Positions 46,799 to 56,361 of a DNA stretch of 64,000 bases are shown piece by piece. A program made the position numbers and the translations under genes. The first letter of the stretch is position 1. The number at the start of each line of letters is the position of its first letter. The notes beneath the pieces were generated by a model, which saw only the letters and a list, made by a program, of their open reading frames with translations, did no database searches and had not been told where the DNA came from. This DNA is from Methylotenera sp. Its GTDB lineage: Bacteria; Pseudomonadota; Gammaproteobacteria; Burkholderiales; Methylophilaceae. Location: positions 753,290 to 817,289 of the forward strand of contig NZ_JAQSCU010000010.1 of NCBI RefSeq assembly GCF_029945535.1, written 5' to 3'.

Positions 46799-48304
46799 TT
46801 AAGCAATCATGTTGAACTCCTTAAAGAAACTCACTCTGTTTCTACCATCTGTTTTAGCTGAATACATTGCCATGTCTGCCTTCTTTTGAATTTTCTCCAT
46901 GGCCTCATCCTGACCACTAAAAAGGCTGACGCCTATGCTAGCAGTGGTATCACATTCAAACCCCGCTAATATAAAAGGCTGGTCAATCGCATGAAGAATC
47001 TTATTAGCTATCGTTTCAGCTAATAAACTTGCCTGATCATGGCTCTCATGTAAATTCACCAACATCACCATAAACTCATCTCCACCAATCCGCGCTACGG
47101 TGTCGCCTTCACGCACACTTAGCACCAAACGTTGAGATACCATCTTCAATATTAGGTCGCCTACGCCATGACCTAAGCTGTCATTTGAATATTTAAAGTG
47201 ATCTAAATCAACAAATAAGAGTGCACTATATAGCCCTGTCCTTGCACTGGAAGTCATGACAAGATGCAACCGATCTTCAAACAGCCGTCTATTTGGCAGC
47301 TTTGTGAGCGGGTCATAGAACGCTAATAGATGCAATTCATCTTCAGCCAGCTTCCGAGCTGTAATGTCAGTGATGGTTGCAACATAATTCGTAATGACCC
47401 CTTCGCTTGATTTGACGGCAGTGATATTAAGCCATTGCGGATATATCTCACCATTTTTTCGCCGATCCCATATCTCACCTTGCCACTGCCCAATCATATC
47501 TAATTCCGACCACATAGCAGAATAGAACTCAGCTCCATGACGACCAGAACTGAGTATTTTGGGCGTTTTTCCAATTGCATCAGCTTCGGTATAACCAGTA
47601 ATTTTAGTGAAAGCGTTATTCACTCTTAAGATGACATGTTTATCATCAGTTACCATCATCCCTTCCTGAGATTGAAATACAGTTGCTACAACTCGTAACT
47701 CTTGCTCAACTTGCTTTACTTCAGAAATATCTGTAATGACAACACTCATTTTTAAGGTATCAGTGTCAATTGAGTTGAGAGTATAAAGCGGTGAAATTTT
47801 ATAATTTAATAAAAGACAATCTAATCTGGCATAAAATTGAGAGCCGTCACCCCTTATTAGCTTAACTTCACAACTTCTATTTCGACTATTGTGCATCACA
47901 CCGTCAAAGAAGTTATTCCAACGACTTCTATCCTCAGGTGCGACAAAGTTTAAGAAGAAGTGCTTGAGTAGCTGCGTAAGATCTCGCCCTAATAAATCAG
48001 CACTCACCAAATTCGCTTCCTCAATGGTGCCGCTCTCAGTCAGGACTATGTAACTCACAGGGAAAGCCTCACAGAGACTGTCACACCTACTGAGTGACGC
48101 CTCTATCTTCTCCTGAGCCCGTTGAAGGGCTTCATTCTGTAACTCTAAATCAATTTGATGTTCAAGCAAATCCTGCAACAATTTATTGCTTGGTACACGG
48201 TACTTTTGCTCAGACCCTAGCTGCACCCGCCCATGTTGTGAATGTGCAAAGTCTTTTAATGTAAATATATTTGACTTATTATCCGTCATATTCATCATCT
48301 TCAA
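46799..48304 (-). CDS. PAS-GGDEF diguanylate cyclase
   Basis: 501 aa: coiled N-terminus, two PAS domains (about 75-200 and 205-325) and a GGDEF domain. The active motif GGDEF is intact, and an inhibitory I-site REGD lies five residues before it. There is no EAL domain and no membrane span, so it should be a cytoplasmic cyclic-di-GMP synthase with product feedback. It lies 90 bp upstream of the VpsR-like gene. The exact start among several Met codons at the N-terminus is unclear. Confidence 0.88.
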   Translation of the reverse strand: MKMMNMTDNKSNIFTLKDFAHSQHGRVQLGSEQKYRVPSNKLLQDLLEHQIDLELQNEALQRAQEKIEASLSRCDSLCEAFPVSYIVLTESGTIEEANLVSADLLGRDLTQLLKHFFLNFVAPEDRSRWNNFFDGVMHNSRNRSCEVKLIRGDGSQFYARLDCLLLNYKISPLYTLNSIDTDTLKMSVVITDISEVKQVEQELRVVATVFQSQEGMMVTDDKHVILRVNNAFTKITGYTEADAIGKTPKILSSGRHGAEFYSAMWSELDMIGQWQGEIWDRRKNGEIYPQWLNITAVKSSEGVITNYVATITDITARKLAEDELHLLAFYDPLTKLPNRRLFEDRLHLVMTSSARTGLYSALLFVDLDHFKYSNDSLGHGVGDLILKMVSQRLVLSVREGDTVARIGGDEFMVMLVNLHESHDQASLLAETIANKILHAIDQPFILAGFECDTTASIGVSLFSGQDEAMEKIQKKADMAMYSAKTDGRNRVSFFKEFNMIA

Positions 48305-48389
48305 TGAAGTGCATTAAGTCAGCACGAACAACGCTTATAGAAGATTGAGATATTAGAAATGATAGGCATAGCTAGATAATGCATCGCTC

Positions 48390-48614
48390 TTAGCCTCGCT
48401 TTGCAACACTCAAGAATGATGGCAAATTCAAGCGCTCGCAGAAATTTTCATCTGCCTCTAATGATTTAAATACATCATCACTAGTAAAAAAACCGCGCTG
48501 TTTAGCAGTACGATAAGCCGAGTTTGCAAACCTATGCTCACGCCAATTCGGCTGAGAGTCCGCATTACGTAAACTATCCTTGGCCTTACCTTTTGAATCA
48601 AGTGCATGTCTCAT
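48390..48614 (-). CDS. Small hypothetical protein
   Basis: 74 aa, basic, soluble, no known motif, with GFFTSDDVFKSLEAD in the middle. A strong GAGGAG ribosome site 8 bases before the ATG argues that it is translated. It sits between the PAS-LuxR gene and the diguanylate cyclase gene on the same strand, so it may be a small regulator or adaptor in this module. Function unknown. Confidence 0.55.
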   Translation of the reverse strand: MRHALDSKGKAKDSLRNADSQPNWREHRFANSAYRTAKQRGFFTSDDVFKSLEADENFCERLNLPSFLSVAKRG

Positions 48615-48795
48615 TTTAGTAACTCCTCAACAGACAACTTTAGCAATTAATTAATTTACATTAATTTACAATCGATACTATGTGAAGTGAAGTGTGTAAG
48701 CAATTGAATAAAAGGTGAAATAAAGTAGTAGAGAATGGTTATAAGATATAACCATTTTATAGGAAAGGTTAAGTCAATTAGCGATTAAAATTAGG

Positions 48796-50625
48796 CTAAG
48801 AACTCAATCCTTCTTTTGAAATGAGATAACTACGTAGATTTTCAGTGCGACTATCTAAGCCTAGTTTTTTGCGAATATTTTTTCTGTGGATACTAACCGT
48901 TTCAGGTGAAAGTGATAGCGTAGATGCTATAACTTTGGTAGAGAAGCCCTCTCTCACCATTGTCGCGACTTGAATTTCTTTAGGAGTTAGGCATTTATAC
49001 GACGATGTAATGCTTGTTGGGCTGCCATAAGTTGAGATAAGTCTTTGTAAGTTAGCCTCAAGCGTATTGATTAAACGTAATTGCTTCGTATCTTTATTTC
49101 CACTTTTTAGTCTTTGTAGAAATGGCAACACTTCTTGCTTAAGCTCAATAGTGAGCAAATTTTTAGCATCTGAATTTTCAGACTGACGCATTTTAATCAT
49201 TACTTTTAATGCGGTATTCATTTCATCAGACTCACCTTTAATAGATGTAAGCTCTTTAGCTATCTTTTCAACCTGCCTTTCAAGAACTTTACGGGCCTCT
49301 ATTAATACTTTCTCAGCTTGTTTCTGCAAGGTAATATCTACTAGCGTTCCAACATAATTTTTGGAAAAGCCATCAAGATTTGTTACAGGAGTTATCGTCA
49401 TTAAACCAGGAAATACCTCACCACTTTTACGCTTACTCCATATTTCTCCTTGCCAAAAACCATCACTAAGTATGGTTTCAAACATAGACTTGAAAAACTC
49501 ATGGTCGTGTAGACCTGCGTTAAGAATAGATGCACGCTTTCCTATTAGCTCATCAACACTATAACCAGTCATCTTAGCAAAGGCATTATTGACTCGAATA
49601 ATCGTCGAGTTGACATCCGTTACCATGATTCCCTCTTGTGCTTGAAATGCAATGGCGGCAATACGTAAATCCTGCTCTGCCTGCTTACGTTCGGTCATAT
49701 CCTGACCTTGTGCAATGACGACTCGAACGTCTTTTCCATCTGAGTGGTACAGCGTTGCTGTATTCCATGAAATGATACGCAACTCACCTATTGCATTTTT
49801 AACTGTAAGCTCTAACGCTTCCCAACACTCTCCTAGAGTCGTGCGTTGAATCATATCTAAAACATATTCTGCACTCTCTTCACTAAACAACTGCTGAACT
49901 GGGCGTCCAATTAAATCTAAGGCTCTTAAACCAGTTAACTTAGTCACGGTCTGATTAGCCTTAACAATTCTGCAAGAAGAATCCCAAACTACAATTGGAC
50001 CATTAGCATGCTCAATTAAACTATCCAAGTAGTCTTTCGTTGCACGTAGCGACTCTTCTAAACGTTTATTTTCGGTAATATTTGTCAGAGTAATACGTAA
50101 AGTTAAGGTCTTGCCATCGGCCAAAACTCTCATTGCATCTACGTGAACGTAACATAAACTTGAGTCGGCGCGCTTGATTTGCATATCAAAGCTTTGCCTC
50201 ATATCGACAGTAACTAAGCTAGCAAGTCGCAAGTAAAACTGGTCACTGTTCTCAGGCGCCACAAATCGGGAAAATGGTAATGACAGTAATTTTTTCCGTT
50301 CAACGCCTAAAAGCTCTGCACCAACAAAGTTAACATCAGCAATCAAGCCTTTATCGGTTAAGGTGAAATATCCAATAGGTGCAAACTCAAAAAGATCTAG
50401 ATAGCGATCTCGTGAAACTTCTAATGCGACTTGCGCTTGCCGTAACTCTTCATTTTGCATTTCCAGTTCAATTTGATGGACTTGAAGTTCATGCAGTATT
50501 ACTTCGGCTGTAATGCCATCTGCTGGAGCCGCAATAGGATGTTGTTTCAGCTGTAGCTCAGCCTCAGGTCTATAGTCGTGAGCCTGGTATGGTTTCTTTT
50601 TGCCGTTTTCTGGAATGTCAGACAT
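48796..50625 (-). CDS. Multi-PAS protein with LuxR-type HTH
   Basis: 609 aa. Coiled N-terminal segment (VHQIELEMQNEELRQAQ), three PAS domains (about 70-195, 200-320, 325-445), a helical linker and a C-terminal LuxR HTH (LTPKEIQVATMVREGFSTKV). There is no kinase or receiver. It overlaps the CheB-CheR-PAS gene by 8 bp, so they are translationally coupled. Presumably a sensory transcription factor acting with it; target genes unknown, the amyloid locus being an obvious candidate. Confidence 0.85.
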   Translation of the reverse strand: MSDIPENGKKKPYQAHDYRPEAELQLKQHPIAAPADGITAEVILHELQVHQIELEMQNEELRQAQVALEVSRDRYLDLFEFAPIGYFTLTDKGLIADVNFVGAELLGVERKKLLSLPFSRFVAPENSDQFYLRLASLVTVDMRQSFDMQIKRADSSLCYVHVDAMRVLADGKTLTLRITLTNITENKRLEESLRATKDYLDSLIEHANGPIVVWDSSCRIVKANQTVTKLTGLRALDLIGRPVQQLFSEESAEYVLDMIQRTTLGECWEALELTVKNAIGELRIISWNTATLYHSDGKDVRVVIAQGQDMTERKQAEQDLRIAAIAFQAQEGIMVTDVNSTIIRVNNAFAKMTGYSVDELIGKRASILNAGLHDHEFFKSMFETILSDGFWQGEIWSKRKSGEVFPGLMTITPVTNLDGFSKNYVGTLVDITLQKQAEKVLIEARKVLERQVEKIAKELTSIKGESDEMNTALKVMIKMRQSENSDAKNLLTIELKQEVLPFLQRLKSGNKDTKQLRLINTLEANLQRLISTYGSPTSITSSYKCLTPKEIQVATMVREGFSTKVIASTLSLSPETVSIHRKNIRKKLGLDSRTENLRSYLISKEGLSS

Positions 50626-53539
50626 TCACGACCTCAATCGCCAACAAAATTAATTGGGCATGCCCCAATTTACTTGATATGCGTCTAGCATTAAGCAGCA
50701 TCTTGCGGTGCCCAACAATTGGAAAATCATGTTCAACAATAAAGCTGTCAAATACATCATCATTCACTACTACGTTATCTAACAGTTTGCGTAACTCAGG
50801 GATATCCCACTGTTTATTACCTAATTCAAAAATTGAGTGATTGATAACTTCATCCGAATGCACTTTGAAAACACGATAAAACGAGTGACTAACTGAAACT
50901 ACACTCAATGTGCTATCAAGAACAATTAATGGCTCACGCACTGTATTTACAACACTTTCAGCCAGTTCTAATGCTTCATGCATTGCAACTGACTCAAGCC
51001 GTGAAGTGATGTCAGTGAAAGTCAGCACCACGCCATCAATCACATTATCCAAACTTCGATACGGCTGAATGCGTGCAAGACACCAAGCACCATTGATATC
51101 GCGCATTTCACATTCAAATGAAATTAAAGTTTCTAACACATTTTGCGCGTGAGTTAACAAATCATCATTGATCAGATTTGTTTTAATATCACTAAAGTGA
51201 CGTCCTACATCTGACTGCGCTAGTCGATATTCACGGGTAGCTTCACGTGTAAAACGACGAATATGCATATGACTATCAAGAAAAATAATGCCTACATTGA
51301 TGTTATCCAACAGATTCTTCATATCGTTCTGCATGTCAGATAACTGTTCTATTTTTGATTGCAACTCCACATTCACCGTAATCAACTCCTCATTGACTGA
51401 TTGCAGCTCTTCTTTTGATGTTTCGAGCTCTTCATTGGTGGATTGCATTTCTTCATTGGTAGATTGCATTTCCTCGTTACTGGAAAGCATCTCCTCAACT
51501 GCTACCTGCTGCGCCTCAATAATAAGCTGCAAAGTTTCCTTAGTATTGGCCAGCTCTTTCTCTAGCGCAATTATGCGAAGCTGAGCAGTAGTATCAGAGG
51601 TAAGTAAACGGGGCTTTTTCTTGTTTGGCTCTTCAGCAACATCCTGAAAACTAATCAGCAACACACCTTCAGTGATATCAGCACTTGCTTGCTTGCGCAG
51701 ACTAAAACTCACTACAGTGAAGCTGCCGTTTGTTTTAACAGATAACTCTTTGTTTAGTGTTGGAAGACTGTCCGTTGCCGCCAGAAAAATAGCAGCTCTT
51801 AACTCTGCCTGTAGCCCCTCACGAGCCATTTCAATGACGTTCAATGTAGCCTGTCCTGGAGCTGGTCGCAGATATTTTCCTGTGTCACCGTGGACATATA
51901 AAATATTGCCCTGCATATCAGTCACCACCGAAGCTGGCGCATAAGTTTGAAGTAAAATGCGCTTCGCAAGCTCACTAACATTCAGCTCTCGAGGCTTCTT
52001 GCTTATTGTCTCAGGTGTTCTATTTACACCGCTTGACGCCCATGACAAGCCGCTATGCAACAACTTTTTAACAGAAACATCGGTATGAATGGCACGATAT
52101 AACTTTAACTTACGACTTATTGGATCAAACAACTCTGCATGGTTACCTATACTCTCTGACGGAGAAACTATCAGCACTCCCCCAGATTTTAATGAATAAT
52201 GGAACGCAGGAATAAGCCTGTTTTGCAAAACAGGCTCCAGATAAATCATCAAATTACGGCAACTTAGTAAATCCAACTTAGTAAACGGCGGGTCTTTAAT
52301 CACGTTTTGAACGGCAAATACGACCATCTCACGAAGTTCTTTTTTTATTCGATATCCATTTTCTTCTTTGATAAAAAATCTGCGTAGTCTTTCTGGAGAA
52401 ATATCCTGAGCGATATTCGGCAAATATAAGCCGGCGCGCGCTATGGCAATAGCCTCATCATCAAGATCTGTTGCATATATCTGCGTTTTAAACTCTTTAT
52501 GAGCTTCTTCCATGATCTCACGCATCAATATGGCGATGGTATAAGCTTCCTCACCTGTTGCGCAGCCTGCGACCCAAACACGGAATACATAATCGTCAGG
52601 CTTACCCTCTAAAAGTTGAGGCAATACACTTCGTTTTAGCTCAATAAACACTTCTGGATCACGAAAAAAACTCGTCACATTAATCAGTAGCTCTTTAAAC
52701 AACAATTGCAATTCTGCAGGATGTTCTTTTAGATATCGTGCATACATGTCTGCACGTTCAATATTGTGAATAGACATTCTCCGCTCAATACGACGTGTAA
52801 TCGTCGTTTTTTTGTACTCTGAGAAATCATGTCCTAGAGCAGTACGCAGCATCATTAAAACATGACTAATACTGCTGCCCTCAACCTTGGTTTTGATGTC
52901 ATCATGTGCAAAGAGTCTAGGTAAATCCCCCATCAGCACTTTAGGCATCTCTTCTACTGGCAGAATATGCGTTGCATAGCCTGCTTGAATTGCACTGCTA
53001 GGCATACCCGTAAATTTAGCTGTATCTGGCGATTGCACTAAAGATACCCCGCCAGCGCCAAGGATGGCTCGTAACCCTAATGTGCCATCAGTGCCATTTC
53101 CGGAGAGCACAATGCCGATTGCATTTTCCCCTACATCTTCAGCCAAGGATCGCATAAAAATATCGATTGGTAAGCGCTGGCTACGAGACTCACTCGGAAC
53201 ATTCACTTGCAACTTACCATGAAAAATTGCCATATCACGGTTTGGTGGAATTACATAGATATGATTTGGGATAACGTCCATTTGATCTTGAGCTTCAACC
53301 ACGGACATATTGGTTGAACGTTGCAAAATTTGACTAAGAATACTGCTGTGAGTTGGATCAAGATGCTGAATTAAAACGAGAGCCATTCCACTGTCAATTG
53401 GCATATGTTTAAAGAACTGTTCGAATGCTTCGAGACCTCCAGCCGAGGCGCCTATGCAAACAACTGGAAAACTATTGTCATGCACAGCATTATCTGCTTT
53501 TTTAGCAACAGATTTCTTGGTTACCATACTAGTAGCCAT
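50618..53539 (-). CDS. CheB-CheR-PAS fusion signalling protein
   Basis: 973 aa. An N-terminal CheB methylesterase domain without receiver (about 22-200: Ser in GASAGGLEAF, His in IQHLDPTHS, Asp in LSGNGTDGT). A CheR methyltransferase follows (about 220-480: TSFFRDPEVF, VAGCATGEEAYT), then a coiled coil of heptads (NEEMQST, NEELETS, KEELQSV) near 665-720, and two PAS domains. There are no chemoreceptor genes in the window. Fusions of this type are found in non-motility signalling, here coupled to the PAS-LuxR protein. Confidence 0.88.
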   Translation of the reverse strand: MATSMVTKKSVAKKADNAVHDNSFPVVCIGASAGGLEAFEQFFKHMPIDSGMALVLIQHLDPTHSSILSQILQRSTNMSVVEAQDQMDVIPNHIYVIPPNRDMAIFHGKLQVNVPSESRSQRLPIDIFMRSLAEDVGENAIGIVLSGNGTDGTLGLRAILGAGGVSLVQSPDTAKFTGMPSSAIQAGYATHILPVEEMPKVLMGDLPRLFAHDDIKTKVEGSSISHVLMMLRTALGHDFSEYKKTTITRRIERRMSIHNIERADMYARYLKEHPAELQLLFKELLINVTSFFRDPEVFIELKRSVLPQLLEGKPDDYVFRVWVAGCATGEEAYTIAILMREIMEEAHKEFKTQIYATDLDDEAIAIARAGLYLPNIAQDISPERLRRFFIKEENGYRIKKELREMVVFAVQNVIKDPPFTKLDLLSCRNLMIYLEPVLQNRLIPAFHYSLKSGGVLIVSPSESIGNHAELFDPISRKLKLYRAIHTDVSVKKLLHSGLSWASSGVNRTPETISKKPRELNVSELAKRILLQTYAPASVVTDMQGNILYVHGDTGKYLRPAPGQATLNVIEMAREGLQAELRAAIFLAATDSLPTLNKELSVKTNGSFTVVSFSLRKQASADITEGVLLISFQDVAEEPNKKKPRLLTSDTTAQLRIIALEKELANTKETLQLIIEAQQVAVEEMLSSNEEMQSTNEEMQSTNEELETSKEELQSVNEELITVNVELQSKIEQLSDMQNDMKNLLDNINVGIIFLDSHMHIRRFTREATREYRLAQSDVGRHFSDIKTNLINDDLLTHAQNVLETLISFECEMRDINGAWCLARIQPYRSLDNVIDGVVLTFTDITSRLESVAMHEALELAESVVNTVREPLIVLDSTLSVVSVSHSFYRVFKVHSDEVINHSIFELGNKQWDIPELRKLLDNVVVNDDVFDSFIVEHDFPIVGHRKMLLNARRISSKLGHAQLILLAIEVVNV
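51425..51475. repeat. 21-bp coding repeat in the CheB-CheR-PAS coiled coil
   Basis: TCTTCATTGGTGGATTGCAT and a near-identical next copy encode consecutive heptads NEEMQST. The repeat is a slippage-prone way to change coil length. Confidence 0.6.
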
Positions 53540-53824
53540 TGTGCCGCCCCTTTAGAGTAATACTTTTTTATCATCAACTGGTGACATGAACTGTCCAGTA
53601 GTATTTTATTATATAAGCATAAATATCATGCCACGATGCTAATCATATCATGCTGTTACTGCCTTAGCAGAGTACTTGATTATGCTACCGCAATAACCAT
53701 TTCAAATTGTCTAGCTTGAGTAAAAAAAACAACTATATTTTGAGGCATTTCAAAATATAGAGAGCTTATGCCGACCCTCTGAAACCCTCTTATCTCCTCG
53801 AAGGATGTGGTAACAAAGTATCAA

Positions 53825-55105
53825 TTAAAAATTATAAGGAAACTTAACCCCGACAGTCACATCTGGCGCATCTGGCGTTACGCCCATACCTACGCTGGTT
53901 ACCATAGAAAGCCTATCAGACATAGCGTAAGTCACGCCAAAGTTAAGTGAACCAGAACTTGAGTCACTTCCAACGATAGTCTGCCACGATTGACCTTTCT
54001 GTTTAATTCTAGACTTATCTGCGAAGCGATGCGCATATGACATACTCATACTCATACGGTCATTTAAAGCGAACGCTAAGCCACCACCTAGCTGATAAGA
54101 GTCACCTAAATCAACTTCACCTGCAATCTTATTAGTAGGTACACCACTAATATCATCAAAACCATGAGTAAAGTTGTGTGCATATCCAACGTTTGCAAAC
54201 AAAATTGCTGGATCTATGGTCTTCACGAATGTAAATCCTGTAGAAAGTGTCCATACTCCGTTACCGGTTGGCAATTCATCAGGGGCGGATAGGTTCCCAC
54301 CAGTCCCGGGTACAACCCTGAACTTAATTCCATATGGATCTTTACCAGTAGGCGCCTTGACTCGCACGTTCCAAACCACATCTGGACTTGAGGGTGTTTC
54401 TGGGAATAGTCGATAATATGCCCCCGCACTCACGTCACCTAAAGATGAGTTACTTACATCATGCTCAGCCAATACTGTGCTGGCATTATTCACACCACCA
54501 GACTCATAAGTTGAGGTCCGATATATGAATGGGGCGTTAAAGTCAAATTGCAAACGGTCCGTGATGCCATATCGTCCTGTCACATCAAATTGCACAACAT
54601 CTGATTTGATATGGTCAAGATTGATGTTGCCAAGAAAAATAGAGTCCAGCGCCAAGAACCCTTCTAAGGTCAACTGACGACGATCTGAATGGCTGTAAGT
54701 AAGCCCAGTTTCTAGCGTAAATGTTTTATTGAACAATGCATTTTGCTCGCGATAAACAGCTTCTGCACTACGAGATGCTGGCGCCTCTTTGATTACAGGT
54801 TCACCGCTGCCTTGCGTAGATTGCTTTTCTTCATCTGAACTTTGCGTATTGTCATCAGCAACAACGGTCTTATTCACTGCATGCATCGGCCTTGCTTGAA
54901 CTTGTTGAGGGTTTTCTAACTGTTGTAATCTTTTTGACAGTGCTTGCAAAGCTGCGCTTTGTGCTTCATATCTATTATTCAACTCGCCTAACTGCTGTTT
55001 AAGTTGCGCAACATCCTGCGTACCATCAGCCCAAACATTAGAGGTGAAGCAACCAGCTATCGCAAATGACATCAAACTCAAATTAAATAAATTATTTTTC
55101 ATCAA
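53825..55105 (-). CDS. FapF-like outer-membrane barrel with coiled coil
   Basis: 426 aa. Signal peptide (to about residue 26), a coiled coil (about 28-66: VAQLKQQLGELNNRYEAQSA, then ALQALSKRLQQLE), a polar linker (67-115), then a beta-barrel of about 300 residues ending in the Bam-type C-terminal signature VKFPYNF. This is the architecture and size of FapF, the trimeric Fap export pore. It is 9 kb from the amyloid operon, separated by signalling genes on the same strand. A generic phenol-degradation-type (MetA_deg-like) transporter is the alternative. Confidence 0.62.
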   Translation of the reverse strand: MMKNNLFNLSLMSFAIAGCFTSNVWADGTQDVAQLKQQLGELNNRYEAQSAALQALSKRLQQLENPQQVQARPMHAVNKTVVADDNTQSSDEEKQSTQGSGEPVIKEAPASRSAEAVYREQNALFNKTFTLETGLTYSHSDRRQLTLEGFLALDSIFLGNINLDHIKSDVVQFDVTGRYGITDRLQFDFNAPFIYRTSTYESGGVNNASTVLAEHDVSNSSLGDVSAGAYYRLFPETPSSPDVVWNVRVKAPTGKDPYGIKFRVVPGTGGNLSAPDELPTGNGVWTLSTGFTFVKTIDPAILFANVGYAHNFTHGFDDISGVPTNKIAGEVDLGDSYQLGGGLAFALNDRMSMSMSYAHRFADKSRIKQKGQSWQTIVGSDSSSGSLNFGVTYAMSDRLSMVTSVGMGVTPDAPDVTVGVKFPYNF

Positions 55106-55351
55106 TCACCCTTACCAAAAATTAATCAAGTTAGAGATCTGTCTATACCATGTGCGATTAAAAAAATTCATAACTAACCATTACATTCGTTAAATGCAAT
55201 GGGCACAAGCTATTCACAACCCTTGACTGCCACTTTATAAGTCTGGCTGACAAGGTGCAATGTATTATAAGGGGGGATTTATTAGGTAAATAATAGTTAG
55301 TTTATATAACCATTACAGCTTTAAAAAAAAATCTATTACTCATATCAATAA

Positions 55352-56343
55352 TCATAAAAACTCAGGTACTAAGACTGCCGCCCCATTCAGCCTCCCAGCT
55401 CTAAGATCAGATAACGCCTCGTTAGCTGACTAAGAGGGTAAACAACACTACTGATTTTTATTGGAAAATTGCTGACTAGTGCCATAAAAGCAAGCCCATC
55501 AGCATGAGTAAGATTTGCAACACTACGCAGTGTCCTCTCCCCCCATAATAATGAATATGGAATGCTTGGAATATCTGACATGTGAATACCTGCACAAACA
55601 ACTGTGGCACCTTTTGAGGTTGCTTTTAACGCCAAAGGCACCAAAGCACCTACAGGCGCAAAAATTATGGCAGCATCCAGCAATTGTGGTGGCATATCCT
55701 TTGAAGATCCAACCCAAAGAGCGCCTAATTGTCTGGCGAAATCTTGTGCTTGAATATCACCTTCTTGTGTAAAGGCGTACACCTCACTGCCATCATGAGT
55801 AGCAATTTGCGCAATAATGTGTGCGGCTGCACCAAACCCATAAATGCCAAGTCTTTCCCCGTCATCTGACAACATTAAAGCTCTATAGCCTATAAGTCCC
55901 GCACATAGCAAAGGTGCAGCTTCAATATCGGAGTAATGACTATCCATTAAAAAGCAGTAGCGTTCATCCGCCACCGCCATCTCCGCAAAACCTCCATCTA
56001 ATTGGTAACCAGTAAATAGTGCCTTATCACACAGGTTTTCACGATCAGTTTGGCAGTAATAACATTCTCCACATGTCCAACCTAACCAAGGCACGCCAAC
56101 GCGATCACCAATTGAAAATTGATTTGCATTTACGCCCAAACCAATAACTTCCCCAACGATTTCATGACCAGGTATTAATGATTTTTTTGGGCTTTTAAGA
56201 TCACCGTCAATAATATGCAGGTCAGTTCTACAAACGCCACAAGACAGAACGCGAAGCAACACTTGATTTTCTTTTGGCAAAGGGTCTGGCACATCTTTAT
56301 AAACCAAAGGTTGGCCTTGCTTCTTTAATAGCATCGCTTTCAT
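55352..56343 (-). CDS. Zinc-dependent alcohol dehydrogenase, frameshifted at its end
   Basis: The frame from 56343 has the MDR features: Cys in LSCGVCRTDLH, GHEIVGEV, the structural zinc Cys cluster WTCGECYYCQTDRENLC, and the nucleotide-binding IYGFGAAAHIIAQ. It terminates early at 55387 as YPLSQLTRRYLILELGG. Adding one base near 55425 restores the usual ending ANEALSDLRAGRLNGAAVLV then PEFL and a stop at 55352. The apparent change is loss of one G from CAGGCTAAC. The catalytic core is intact, so activity may survive if the frameshift is real. Possible role in alcohol/aldehyde turnover alongside phosphoketolase. Confidence 0.8.
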
Positions 56344-56361
56344 GATGACTCTCCTTACATA

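Noticed and set aside
55230-55260. Second sigma-54 promoter (TGGCTGACAAGGTGC) on the plus strand
   Set aside because: GG and GC spacing fits, but it points away from the FapF-like gene and no plus-strand gene follows.
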